From the NCBI GenBank assembly GCA_039619475.1, contig CM077116.1, forward strand, positions 248,257,440 through 248,321,439: a stretch of 64,000 nucleotides of DNA. Direction: 5' to 3'. The notes under the pieces are model-generated. The model was not told the origin of the DNA, did not search any database, and saw nothing but the letters and a program-made list of their open reading frames with translations. The translations under genes and the position numbers were made by a program. The stretch's first letter is position 1, and each line of letters starts with the position of its first letter. Source of the DNA: Icerya purchasi. Taxonomy: Eukaryota > Arthropoda > Insecta > Hemiptera > Monophlebidae. Shown piece by piece: positions 37,427 to 50,131 of this stretch.

Positions 37427-40400
37427 AATTTTTCATTTTATTTCGTCGAAAATTGTTTTATATGTTAATTTTATAATTTTGGTGCTGCGCTTAAAATGTG
37501 TTTCTAGTGAATTTTTACGTGTAGCGCTAAACGGTTGCATGTGACATAGCTTTATTGTTAAAGTATTTCTTTTTTTTTCTCTATTATTCTGCTAATGCCA
37601 TTTATAATTGCTTCATTTAGATAACAGGGAAGAGAAAATGAATGGTCATTAATATTCATTAACTCAGTTTAAAGCATTCAATGAATAACAGACCAATGTT
37701 TAATGTTACTACTTTAAGCGTCAGTTAAATTTTACTTGCTTATGTATAACGACGTTTATTTCGTGATCATACGGACAACCTTTCGTGAGCAGCGAGGGCG
37801 TCCGTATTCTATAGCAGCTTTATGCATTTTAATAGGTTGTAAGAATGTTTTAATTTCGAAACCGCGCGTAAATTATGTATTTTATATTTCTAAGTTTTAC
37901 TTGTTTACATTGTCGTATTTATTGTATAATGTTCACTTTAATTAATAAAATAGAGTAATTTTTATTGTTAATTAATCTGTAAATAATGCAAATAAAATTA
38001 TGTTTTAATATTATATCTCGATTTGTCTTTATATTGCAGTTGTCTAAAATAGACGGTAAAGAGATTAAGATTACTACGATCAAGTGCTTTAATTCATGGT
38101 ATCATCTTATACTGGTGAATTTACTTTCAGCATTCAGTGAATTTATTTCAGTTAGTTACAGCTAATTAGAACGGCATTTATTTGATTAATCGTGAATTTT
38201 AATACAATTGAAGCGTGGGAAATGTTAGACTTTTTGAGTATCTGCGGTGTTGGTTTTTTTTTTTTTTTTTTCTGGTTGAAAAAAAAACATATTTTACAAA
38301 CAAAACAATGATAATAATCAACTTTCCAGTTGATTTTTTGTTCAGTTCTTCCTTTAAATTGGTTAAGGGCGCAAATAAGGACGATTATTTGGTTTTGTGA
38401 AGAGTATATATTCTGATTTTTACATTATAAGTAGTAGTTATTAATTTTTACTATTTATCGATTCATGGGAGATTGTAGAGATATCTCAGGAATCGTCGGC
38501 ACGGAATTCTTTTGCATCGTAAATTGCCGATTTATGCATGCTTGCACATTTCCATGCGAAAGTTTAAAATGTTTCCTTAATTTTTTTTTTTAACGTTGCA
38601 CTTTTTACTGTTATACCCAATATTTTTCTATGAAATATAAACAGAGAGAACGAAAAAAATAATTGACCGTAACAGCTTAAAACAATAATTGATTTTTGAT
38701 TTTAGTATTCATTATTCTGATGCGCCATTTAGCAGTTCCATAGCGCTTGTTTGAAAATGCGTGTTTACAATAAGTATCGTTTAAAAATAATGCGATGCTG
38801 GTAGGATATACTTGCGTAAAAAAAAAAAACGTATAAAGAACTACCCGGCTTTTACGTAATATTTTTCTAATTCGTTTTGAACTGTACTTCTGTTGTTGAC
38901 CTGAAACTTACAGGAAAATGTAGGTTAGGAACGTGAAAAAATCGCGAATACGAAACGTTACTCAATCGGAGCAAAATTAGCTACTTTCGTTGTTAGAATT
39001 CTTTGTTAGGGAAGAATTGATTTTTGTATGTTTGTTTTGCTTTGTTTATGTATTTTTTATTTTCAGTCATAATCTGTGATAACTAAATTTTATGCGCAGT
39101 TTAAATGGTTACCGCGGAATATCATTTAACCTTACAAATATCTATTAAGTGGAAATTATTGTAATTATCTCAAAAATCGAAGTAAAACTTTTATTGGACA
39201 TGTTTTCAAGTATATTATAATCCCCTCCATACACACACACACCGCACACAAAAATACCGCAGACACTGGCGACAAGTTTGACTTTGTAGAAATTTGAAAT
39301 TTTTTCAAACTCGGTTTTAATATTATCGTTTGTTAAAAATATTGCCATAATATCGGAAGCCGATTTTTGTATTCTACCGAGAAATATTGCTTCTTCATAT
39401 CTGGCTAAGATTTCTAAGGCGCTCTTATTCAATTAGGCGTCTCCGATTTTAATCGTGTTTATTAATTAGAAAAGGTGATACTTAGCGTCGTCAATTTATT
39501 TCTTATACTACTGAAATATTGATTATTCTAAAATGTAAATGAAGATTGGAAGTCTTTGTTGCTAGGGTGGGGAAAACGGATGTCAGGTATGTGTAAATCG
39601 ATAACTGAAATCTTCTTTTTTCGAACCAGTTCAGAGAAACATCACACAAGAGACATTTTTATACCGCTTAATATAAGTGACATAAATAAAACATGTCTTT
39701 TTTACCATATCGTATATTGCAATATTATAAAACAACAACACAGAACTCCTGTGTACTAGTAATTCTGAAGCAAAAAAGAATCATTTTCCAAAAATATGAT
39801 AAATCTGATTCTACCGATAGCTAATTTTTTCGGTAAAGTAATATAATTTCTTTTTTGAACTGATCTGTATTATACATTAATCTTTTCAGGGAATACGGTT
39901 CACTCTGTGTTACTCTTTCAGTACGCAAAATTAAAACATGTGCGAGTACGTCAAAAAAATTAGTACGATTAAAACAAAAAAGTTTAGCTTCTGAGGAGAC
40001 TTTGTCCTATTAGTGTTTCTTCTATGTGTCCGCTTAAAATATTCGCAGTAAATGATTATTGCGCTCATGTTGTTATAAATACTGCGTAGTATATATCAAG
40101 ATTTTGGTATACGAGCGTTAATTCATTTCATTGTGCTCACTTATGCGGCAAGAGTGGTATTTGCTCGTACTACATAATAATATGATCTTTATTGAAGGCT
40201 CACATCATTACACTCCAAGTATATTGCGGGTTCAGTTGCTTGTTCTATGTATAAGATAGTTCATCGGTTACTATATTTCGTTGCCATCGAAATTGTGAAT
40301 GGTTAACTTTTAAGTTATTAAATAATATTCTATTAAGATTAATATGAAATTATACTATTATAATTTCTAATTTTATACTCGGAACTATGTTCCCCCCGTG

Positions 40401-42840
40401 TCCAGTGGTACTGAAAAATACATACATAATCGAGAAGTTCTTAATCTGGCTTTGATTTGCCGCACATTACTTAAATAATTTTTAAAGTATTCTAAACCCA
40501 ATGAATGAAGATAGAGCTCTTTATTTGGTAATTATACACTGTGTTATCTTGAATAAATTTATACGTTAGGTCGCATTTCTAAACGTTAAATTTAATTTCG
40601 TATTTATATTTCATTCGGTCAAGGTGCGTTCTTATTCATGAATGTTTTATAAATGCGAAAACTAATTTTAGTGGTTTCAAACTTTTATAATGGTATCTTT
40701 TGGTTTTAGATTCTAGTTAAGGAATGTAAAAAGAAAAGATGCAGTAAAATAAATGAGAAAAAAAAACCTAAAGGAAATACTAATGGAGATTTATGAAAAG
40801 GAAAGAGTATGTATCTGTGTCATATCATAAATATTCATTTTAATTGAATAATTTTGATTATAGCAGTGCTTGTAACTGAGCAATGATTTTTTATTTTGTT
40901 CGAGGGGATGCTACGAAACAATATTTTTCAACCAAACAATTAGTGCTGACAGTGCTTTATTAATACAACCACTGAACACTTAAAATTGAAAAAAAAAACG
41001 TGGTTAATGTAAAAACTTTCGGTGAAAGTTTTTTTTTTTTTTTTAATTTGTAAGTTTAAACCATTATTATCAAGCATAGTGATTTACTCTTTTTTTCTGT
41101 AGGAAGAAAAATTTTTGTATTTAGGCTTCTTAATTTATTAAGAAATATGTATACAGCTATGATTATAAATAGGTAATTGTTTAATCAGTGAAAAGTTATT
41201 CTGCTCTATAGTGTCTCCGTTATTTGTATAAAATTTTGGATAGTGATAATTTAAAATTTTAAAATTAAAATTACTAACAGAATTAGATTTTAAAACCCCA
41301 ACACGCATATACCGCAAGTCTTCTGTTCTGCAGATCTAACCACTACACTGCAAGTATATTTGAGAAACACTTCTTAGAATACTTCTTTGTAGTATTTAAT
41401 ATAAAAACATTTAAATAATAATTTTCTTTGCATAAGCTATTAGATGTCACGGGTGGGGTGTTACTTTTCCTTGTTTTTCAAAGTGTTCCGAATAACTCAA
41501 ATTTTATTCAAATGAACTTCATCGATATTTTTATGTTTACGTTTGGTACTATTAAAGGTTTAGCGGTAAATTTACAAGTAGATTATATTTAATGTTTCTT
41601 TTTGTAGCAGTAATTAATCATATGATTGTATATTACGTGAGAATTGTATTTATACACTGTAATGATTAATAAAGGAACTTTATGCAGGCGGCATAATTAA
41701 TAACAGTAAGTTTGGTGTAGGTTTTATGATATTATTACATATATACATATATTTTTTTTTTTTTAACAAGATATTTTCATCTTAGGTATAACATGATATC
41801 GGCATATAGGGTTCTTTTTTAGAACTATAAAGGGTCCTTGTTACATTATTAAAATACTTTATTACAATATATATCATGCAAATAGGTCCGCGAATTTTAA
41901 TCATCATGATTCTTCTAATACAGTTTTCATTTTTTACAAGTAAATAATGTACACAAACTATAATCGCATTATATATGTCTCGTATGGGATTTACGTTACG
42001 TATATAGAATAATTCGATTTTAATAATTTATTAATGATAAACTACAAAAATTAAGCAAAGGCAGCGGAAAATGTATTTTTTAACATAATTTAAGCGTTGA
42101 ATTTATTAATAAAGACAAAGGAAAGAAAATTCGTTGTTAAAATAGGCTAATATTTTACGGAATTTTTTGTGTATGGAATATTGAAAGGGAAACAATGATA
42201 AAGAAAATTAAAATACATATGATCGAAAGTGGACAAGGGGAATGTCGACAACTGAGTGTCACAGCGATAAGATAAGAACTGTCAACGTTGCGTATTGGGT
42301 GTAGTAATAAACGAGAAGGGCCACGTTTTATTCGAAATCGTGGATTTATTTTCGCGACGTGCCCTATAACAAATCTAAAATTGATCTGCTATGTCGCATT
42401 CAAGAATTGTTATCGCACCACTTTTCGCTGTTTCCTTCGTAACCGTATGAGATTTGCAATTAGTCGTTTTCATTGCTTTTTGTTTAGAGCCTTAAAGTTA
42501 AAAATTTACTTAATATCATTCGATGTATACATTTTAAAAAATGGAATTTAGTTTTTCTTTTTCAAAGAATAATGACGATAAAAAACTATTTTCGTGAATG
42601 AATGGCGTGCATTTACGATGTTGAGACTATAGTGTTTAACACTAGGTTCGCAATGACCTAATGACCAAAAGTTACAGTTGGAGCATATATTTCTTTGACT
42701 ATCTTTAAATGTTACTTTTGTTTAAATAATCCTGTAAAACAATATTGAATTAATTTTTTTTATGCTAACGTATTCTTCAAGATAGTTTACTGTTAGCATT
42801 TAGGGGGTATTCTGGTCTTTGAGCTTTTTGTTGAGCACAA

Positions 42841-44279
42841 TAAAAAAAAAACAAAAAAACCTGTTATTCATTTTTTGCAAGCTATTTAGTGATATTTTAA
42901 AAATATACAAAAAATAATTGGAATTAAAACAAGTTAGTAAAGTTGGGGGTAAAGAAAAAAGCAGTGCTCGCTTGCCTCGATTACAGCCCTTCTGGTCATC
43001 TAAAATACAATTTAAAAAAAGATTCTTCATTATTAAAAATGTTATCCCCTATCAAAGGGAAAAGATATTTTTTTCACAAAACTGACTGCTGTCTAAAGAA
43101 AAAAATACATTATCTGACCTGACCTTTCTTTTTTAAATTTTTAATAATTAAAAATAATAAAAAAAATAATTTTGACACAAAAGTGGTAGGGGTGAAGGTT
43201 GGTACAAAATTTGAACTAAATTGGATAAATAGAACCTGAGATATCATGCAACCATGTTGAAAAAAGTAGATTTACAAAAAAACGCGTTTAAAGTTTTAAG
43301 CAAGTTTCAGGCAGTCGCAGTACGTTATACTTACATTTTGTTAATCGGCGGTTCCATAGATTGTGCTTTCTTCGACTTAAAAATAGATATTTTTTCGGAA
43401 ACTCGTTTTGATTTACGAGTAGTTCCAGGTTCCGTAAAAGCATCAGAAGATCGTTGCTTGGAGCGCTCAGTTCGACTATTATTCCCCATTTAGTAGCGAA
43501 CGCATAAGCTTAGGGACCGATAGTAATTCTCATAGCATTGATAATTTTTAAAATTAGTAAAAAGCTTTCACTGAAAATGCAAACAGAATATCTCAATGTC
43601 CATGTTCCTGCATGTACATCTGATTTTAGCGGGATTTTTACTCTCTCCCCTCGATTCAATATTACTCGACACACAGTATGGCTGCGCTCATGCAGATATT
43701 ATCGTCTTAGTTTTCGACTACTGCACTCGGACACCAACGCATTTTCTATCCGACGTGACTGTTTTTACGAACCTTTTAGAGGATTTTTGGTTTTGGCCGA
43801 AGAAGCATCCTTAATGGAACTTTATAGCGACGGCAAATTAGAACAATGTCTGAGAAATCGTGAATTAATGAAATATCACGAAACATTTTCCAACTCAAAC
43901 ACTGCCAAAAGATAACGCTACAAGTACCGCATCCGTCTCACATTTTACACGTAAAAGTTAAAATTAACACTCAAAATGATTTATTTTCAAACTGTGAGTA
44001 GTGTGTACGTATGTCTACGTTACTTGAAGATTGAAGCTAATTTAAGCTAAACTGAACACAAAAAGTTTTTCAATAAGATATGTTACTAAGATCTTTGGTT
44101 AATCGATTTTTAAGTATTTTTAGTTACCTATATTTATATATTTATATAATGTCATCATACCAAAATGGTCAGATTCGGCGTGAAAGGCTCAATTGCCACG
44201 CCACTAAAATAACTATAACTCTGTAAATTACTGGAATTTTAAAATTACCTCTCGAGGGTATATTCTTAAGGGTCTAAAC
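42841..44279 (+). repeat. Left arm of a large imperfect inverted duplication
   Basis: This segment matches the reverse complement of 46545-48472 almost end to end by eye. Anchors include GGTCAGATTCGGCGTGAAAG (44168), TGCCAAAAGATAACGCTACA (43902), TAAGCTTAGGGACCGATAGT (43505), CCTATCAAAGGGAAAAGATA (43048) and GACCAGAAGGGC in inverse (near 42990). The arm carries about 170 bp (43599-43768) that the right arm lacks. On its minus strand it has a short open frame from ATG 43492 (MGNNSRTERSKQ...) ending near a GTAAGT donor-like site. That frame is broken in the other arm, so function is doubtful. The innermost 45 bp (44235-44279) is LINE coding sequence shared with the other arm. Confidence 0.8.
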
Positions 44280-45590
44280 TTTAAGAATATGCAAAAAATA
44301 AAAATTGTTTTTTTCAGGATTCTTGACCAGAGACCTCCTTAAATCAGTTATATTGTCTAATGTTAACAAGGTTATTAAAAGTGATACCTTGGTCAAATTC
44401 TGATAAAACTATATCACACGTGTTTTCGAATTAGATTCGTTTAAAGTCGATAATTGATTAGTTTCAATGTCTGAATTTTGTACTGCAGTAAAATTGTTCG
44501 AATTATTCAGTTTAATTTTTCGTTTACAAATTCCGATATCTTTTATATTTAGTGATATTTTTGACTTTTAAATAGAATTCCGTAGTTACGTAGCATTTCG
44601 TGACAAGACGCTGCATCTTCTTGATTATATCTTAACCGTTCGAAAAAATTAAACTGCTAATTACGAAAAAGTCAATAGCTCGACTCATTTTCTCCTTATC
44701 AAACATAGTTTGCGAGGAACCGGAATCATTTGAAAGTTTAGTAGTTTTGAATAATTTGTTTATATCACTAGAACTTTTTTGCGTATTTTTCATCATTAGT
44801 TTTATTTTTCGATGAATCATTTTCCCATTATGAATTTAAGATAAAAGCCAATAATTTAAGCAAATGCAAAAAGCGGGAGCCGAAAGGCAGTATTAAAAAT
44901 AAAATATTACCGCTAGAAGTTATTAAATGGTCTCTGATCGGGAAAAAAAAAGGAACGTACAAACCGTATAAAAAAGTAATAAATAATAGAAAAAAATAAC
45001 ATAAAACAACTGTGTTGACAATGCGCGAAGTAGAATTTTTAGTGGGAGAATATGTCCCAAGGTCATACGACCGTTCGAAAAATAGTTGATTGCCTACCTG
45101 GCTGAACGAAATATACATATATATATGTTGTTTTTTTTGACCCGACACCCGGCCTCCAGTTTTATCTAATAAAAGGTACTGCTCTGGTCTAGAATTTGAA
45201 AAAGTCAATTTTTATTTTTTGCGTATTCTTTTTTTTTTTCTGGCCTGAACAGATTATAGTTAATTTGACCAGCAGGCTAACGTTCAAATCAGACTGAATG
45301 CACGAAAGCAAAACAAAATAAAAAAATAAAACACTTTCTTGTTTTTGTCTAACTGTTTAAATACTACTTTTTTTTTTTTTTTTTTTATTAAACACTACTT
45401 ATAGTACTAGATGGTAAGTATAGAGGGGGAAACTTCATTCCGCAATATAGCCGCAACTGCAGAGCAGTGCCCACAATGCTGAAATGAAACAAACTCGATA
45501 ATCAAAAATAACCCATGTGAAAGGAAATAATTACTCCAATCTGAGTAGACAAATAAAAAAAAAATTTCATTAATCCGGACATTGATCAGA
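44280..45590. other. Spacer of the inverted duplication, first part
   Basis: AT-rich sequence with no recognised protein. It ends at the C-terminal coding sequence of the minus-strand LINE remnant that fills the rest of the spacer. Confidence 0.45.
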
Positions 45591-46625
45591 TTTTTAAACT
45601 ACAATTCCATTTCTTTTGATCAATGAAAACAGGACAAACAAGTAGTTGAAAAATACTGAATGGAGGATATAAACCACAAGACATTAGTTGTTCAAAAAGG
45701 AGAACTCTATCCGTAGATAGGGCCTCACAACTAAATAACAAATGGCTGATATTCTCGCGGTACACTGTGCTTACATGATCGCTACAATTTGAATGTAAAT
45801 GGTTTTCATCGAAAAAATTAAGCCGTACTCTAGTATGACCTGAACGAAGCCTGCAGATAGCAGTAACAAAACGCCGAATTAAATTAACCAGGATAGAAGT
45901 AATATTATTATACCAAGGTATTCTTGGTAGAGGCGATTGGACAATTTCGTATGTCTTGCCTAAACTAGGGAACTATTAACGAAGTTCTTTCAATCAGTAC
46001 AGTTGGTCTTTTTAATCATGTCCAAAAGATCCGTAGATGGTATAAAGGGGTATGCTACCCCGTTTAAGGCCGCTTCCTTAGCCGCTTAATCAGCTACAAT
46101 GTTGAAAATAATTCCGCGATGACTAGGAACTCAACAGAACTTTACAGTACCTCCTTTGTCTGTAATTTGTGTGTATTTAAACTTAATATCGTAGATCAGT
46201 GGGCGACAGCGATAATTAAAACTACTGTAACTGAGCGTCAAGAGGCTACTAAGACTGTCTGAGCATATTAAGGTTTTTCTCTTAACATTCGATAACTTCA
46301 ATATAATGTTACAAGCTTTATCAATAGCAAGCAGCTCGGCTGTAAAAACAGACGCCTCAGGAGAGAGTTTAATTTAAATATTAAGTTATTATCCACAATT
46401 AATGCAGCATCCACTCCACTGTTAGCACTCCGGAACTTAACGCCGTCTGTGAATATTTTTAAAACGGAAGGATATTGAGAATCCGTTGTTTGCAAAAAAA
46501 TGGGAGTTGATTGCTTGGTCTGGAAGAGGATCTCTATTTAATTTGTTTAGATCTTTAAGAATATACCCTGGAGAGGTAATTTTAAAATTCCAGCAATTCA
46601 CGGAGTTATAGTTATTTTAGTGGCG
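45590..46625 (-). pseudogene. LINE remnant: RNase H and Cys-motif C-terminus
   Basis: Minus-strand frames give NSVNCWNFKITSPGYILKDL, then LKIFTDGVKFRSANSGVDAA (RNase H first Asp), SPEASVFTAELLAIDKA (Glu), TLICSDSLSSLLTL (second Asp), a PSHRGI-like last motif and AAKEAALNG. The C-terminal segment follows: LRSGHTRVRLNFFDEN with CSDH and SHLLFSCEA. Frameshifts separate the blocks, so it is dead. It has the same strand and the correct domain order to be the downstream half of the LINE whose reverse transcriptase lies at 49722-52830. The sequence from 46.6 to 49.7 kb would then be later insertion or duplication. Confidence 0.75.
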
Positions 46626-46711
46626 CGGCAATTGAGCCTTTCACGCCGAATCTGACCATTTTGATATGATGACATTATATAAATGTATAAATATGTATGT
46701 ATGTAACAGTC

Positions 46712-47054
46712 GTATTGCTCGAATTCGAGCGTCGTGACTACCTATTCGTACATTCTAGTTGTACAGAATAGGCAGCGCTCATAGCAATTATTATATGCAA
46801 CGCAGGTGTACACACACAAGAAGACTACATTCGGAACTGATAGTAGCCGCTTGTTATCGCGCCACTAGTGCAGTCCCGTGTGTGTCTGCTGTGTACTGAC
46901 CTAGCGCGCATATGATGTTGAACGTGGTGGTTTGCCATTGCCTGCCACGTGATTATTAGCGATTATTTATTTAATTCTTGTAATAAGTTTTGTCGTCGCT
47001 CGGGATCGAACCCGTGACCGCCATATCGTATGTCAAGCGCTCTAGCAACTACGA
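46712..47054 (-). repeat. tRNA-derived SINE, family B, longest copy
   Basis: On the minus strand it opens GTAGTTGCTAGAGCGCTTGA (A-box region), then has a good B box in CACGGGTTCGATCCCGAGC, then CGACGACAAAACTTATTACA, a CAGGCAATGGCAAACCACC block, and ends near a CATACATACAT repeat. The left arm of the inverted duplication lacks it at the equivalent place (near 44100-44150), which confirms it as an insertion. Its head matches the copy at 305-415. Confidence 0.75.
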
Positions 47055-47814
47055 AGATCTTAGTAACATATCTTATTGAAAACCTTTTTGTGTTCAGTGT
47101 TCAGTTTAGCTTAAATTAGCTTCAATCTTCAAGTAACGTGGACATACGTACACTACTCACAGTTTGAAAATAAATCATTTTGAGTGTTAATTTTAACTTT
47201 TATGTGTAAAATGTGAGACGGATGCGGTACTTGTAGCGTTATCTTTTGGCAGTGTTTGAGTTGGAAAATGTTCCGTGATATTTCATTAATTCACGATTTC
47301 TCAGATATTGTTCTAATTTGTCGTCGCTATAAAGTTCCATTAAGGATGCTTCTTCGGCCAAAACCAAAAATCCCCTAAAAGGTTCATTGAGATAGCAAAT
47401 TATATATTTCTGTTTGCATTTTCAGTGAAGGCTTTTTACCAATTTTAAAAATTATCAATGCTATGAGAATTACTATCGGTCCCTAAGCTTATGCGTTCGC
47501 TACTAAACGGGGAACAATAGTCGAACTGAGCGCTTCGAGCAACGATCTTCTGATGCTTTTAAAGTAGCTAAAACTACTCGTTAATTAGAACGAGCTTCCG
47601 AAAAAATATCTATTTTGAAGTGGAACTCTATAAACCGGGAATCGCAGATTAACAAAATGTAAGTATAACGTACCATTCTATGACTTGGACTACTGCGGTT
47701 GTTTGAAACTTGCTTAAAACTTCAAACGCGTTTTTCCCATAACTACTTTTTTTAACAGGGTTGAGATGATCTATTCAACCAATTTATTTTATATTTTGTT
47801 TCAATCTTCAGTAT

Positions 47815-48098
47815 ATATCCTATCGCCCCTAAGCCGTCTGTGATCCTGACCATATCTTCTTTGAATGTCCATCCCTCGTGAATGAACGCACTTCTTCGTA
47901 CTCCGATCTGTTATCACTCATACTCTCTAATCCTTATTGCGCTCTTTTCGTTTCCGTCGGTCTCCGTTGTTCCTATCCTCAGTTGTTTAATCTTATCAAT
48001 AGCTGACTGAATCTACATTTAACTGATCATTTTCGCTCGTATCGGTTCTGGGCGAAGATCCGTTGCAGACATGCCCAAAGGGGGAGTTAAAAAAAAAA
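47815..48098 (+). pseudogene. 5'-truncated LINE 3' end with A-tail
   Basis: A plus-strand frame reads SVCDPDHIFFECPSLVNERT...FNLINS then stop at about 48008, matching the C-terminal Cys/His motif of the LINE at 59.7-63.9 kb (CDANHIFFECPALDSER). A 3' UTR of about 80 bases follows (ending AAAGGGGGAGTT) and then an A-run at 48089-48098. The paired arm (near 43190-43210) lacks it, so it is a separate retrotransposition event. Its 3' UTR differs from that of the 59.7-kb element. Confidence 0.75.
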
Positions 48099-48472
48099 CT
48101 TATCGTCCCTACCACTATTGTATCAAAATTATTTTTTTACTATTTTAAAAAATTAAAAATTATAAAAAAAAAAAGGTTAAAAACTTATTTGTTTTCTTCA
48201 GACAGCCTCCATGTTGCGAAAAAAAAAAGTGCATCTTCTCTTGGATAGGGGCTATAACGAGATTCCTACAAATTAAGAATCTTTTTTAAAATTTCATTTT
48301 AGATGACCAAAAGAGTTCGTATCAACCAGAACATTCTTTTTTTTTTTTTTTTTTTATCCCTGTCTTTATCAACTTGAAACTTTTAATTTTTTTTTCCAAA
48401 TTTTTTTAATACATTTTTAAAATTCAATAAATATCTTCCAAAAAATGGATAGTAAAATTTTTTTGTTTTTTT

Positions 48473-49720
48473 GATATGAGAACATCTTTACGGCGTTTTT
48501 CGCTTAGGAGGTGAAAATTTTTGAGTGTTACCATTACCCTTTTCGATTGTTTAGCAACATAATAAACGTGATTAACTTAAAAACATTAATTATTTTATTA
48601 ATTAATTTACCATGGAAACATAACTTAGAAAAAAATTAATTTTTTATAAAACATTAAAATATCAATTTTAATAACCATGGAAATGTAAATTGGAATAAAC
48701 CGCAAAAGTACCTTTTACAAGCTCATTACTGATGGAAATAGTATGTATATTAACGTTACTTATATATACGGTGTTTTTCATTTGGGAAGTGAACATTTTC
48801 GAGCATATACCTCTTGTTAGAGGTACTCAAAGTGTGTTTTAATTATTATATTAGTAATATTCCCTAGAAAAGGGATAAATACAGGAAATAAAGCTTTTGA
48901 GAAAATACAGAAATCACCTGTATGAAAAAAGGAAAAATAAAAAATTTAAGCAGATATTAATACACGGGTGAAGCCACGGGCAAAGTTAGCGGGTAGGTAA
49001 ATGGACTGTTTGTAGGATAAATGAATGATATAATAAAAGTGGTAAATAAGGGATGGGAAACAAATAATTACAATGATAAAGCTTTGAGACCTCCAGAAAT
49101 GGCATTCGTTTGTCAGGACTGGAAACCGTATTTTTAATATTTGCTATCGGGAATGTTGTTTATACTTAAATTTGAAATCTTTCCTCAACTATCGTAGTTT
49201 GCTATACGTAAAACGTAAAGACCATTTTTTTTTTTGGATGGTGATAAACATGTTTCTCAAAGAGAGAAAGAATCTTTACATAAATATAATTCTAGATAAA
49301 ACAAACATTTTTTTATTAATTTTCAAGTACAGATTTAAACGGGCATTAATACACGAGTAAAGTCATGAGTAATAAATAATATTAGGTATTATAAAACAGA
49401 AATATTTTAAATTTAACAATAATATTGAATAATGAATACGTTACTGCTATTTCAGATATTTCTGCTAAGACAGTATAGTAGGAGGTTGACTTCTATATAT
49501 TCTAGACAAAGTCGAAGGGCACGATTCGGAATTATTTGAAGAGTCCGCAGTTTTGATCTATTTAAATTGAGTACTAGAGCAGGGAAATCCAAATGTTATT
49601 TAATGATTGTTTTATAAATTTTAAATAAAGAGCCAGAATCTGCCTCCCAGCTACATGTTGCCAGACTTCTTAAAAGATTTAGACGATTTTTACATTTTTC
49701 AATTATTGTATTTCTTCCTT
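48473..49720. other. AT-rich repeat-like DNA between LINE pieces
   Basis: No gene is seen. Two phrases recur. TACGGCGTTTTTCGCTTAGG (near 48490) resembles TACGGTGTTTTTCATTTGGG (near 48769). TTAATACACGGGTGAAGCCA (near 48958) resembles TTAATACACGAGTAAAGTCA (near 49346). They suggest duplicated pieces of an unidentified repeat. Confidence 0.4.
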
Positions 49721-50131
49721 GTTAGGATACGTTTGAATCATATTTAACTGAATTCTTAAACCTAATGGAGGAATTATTAATTTTAAGTAACGGAGACGAT
49801 TGGATTCTCTCCCTAGATATTACAATATCTTGGGTCTTTTTCACATTTGCTTCTATTTGTGAACCATTCAAAATTTGAGTAAGATTTGTCAACGCTTTTT
49901 GCAATGTTTTCACAGCGGTGCTGGCAGTAGCCGCTGCGGAATATATCACTAAATCATCTGCGCATCGAATAATTTTAACATTCTGTTGGTATAATTTTTC
50001 TGTATTTTTTTGTATATAATGTGAAGAGGCAGTGACTCAGAAGGCTATCGGGAAGTAAATCTCCGCCTGCTTTCATCAAGTCATAAGGCTCTGCCTTAGA
50101 GTAATGTTGTTAATTTTCTATCATTGAAATA

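Larger units (their letters stand above)
46545..48472 (-). repeat. Right arm of the large inverted duplication
   Basis: This is the inverse copy of 42841-44279. It is longer because it hosts two later insertions absent from the left arm: a tRNA-derived SINE (about 46712-47054) and a LINE 3' fragment with A-tail (about 47815-48098). It also lacks the 170-bp block found at 43599-43768. Many substitutions separate the arms, so the duplication is old. Confidence 0.8.

Noticed and set aside
43538..43915. 125-codon plus-strand frame
   Set aside because: It lies across the 170-bp block present in only one arm of the inverted duplication, and the other copy is not open. Probably non-coding.
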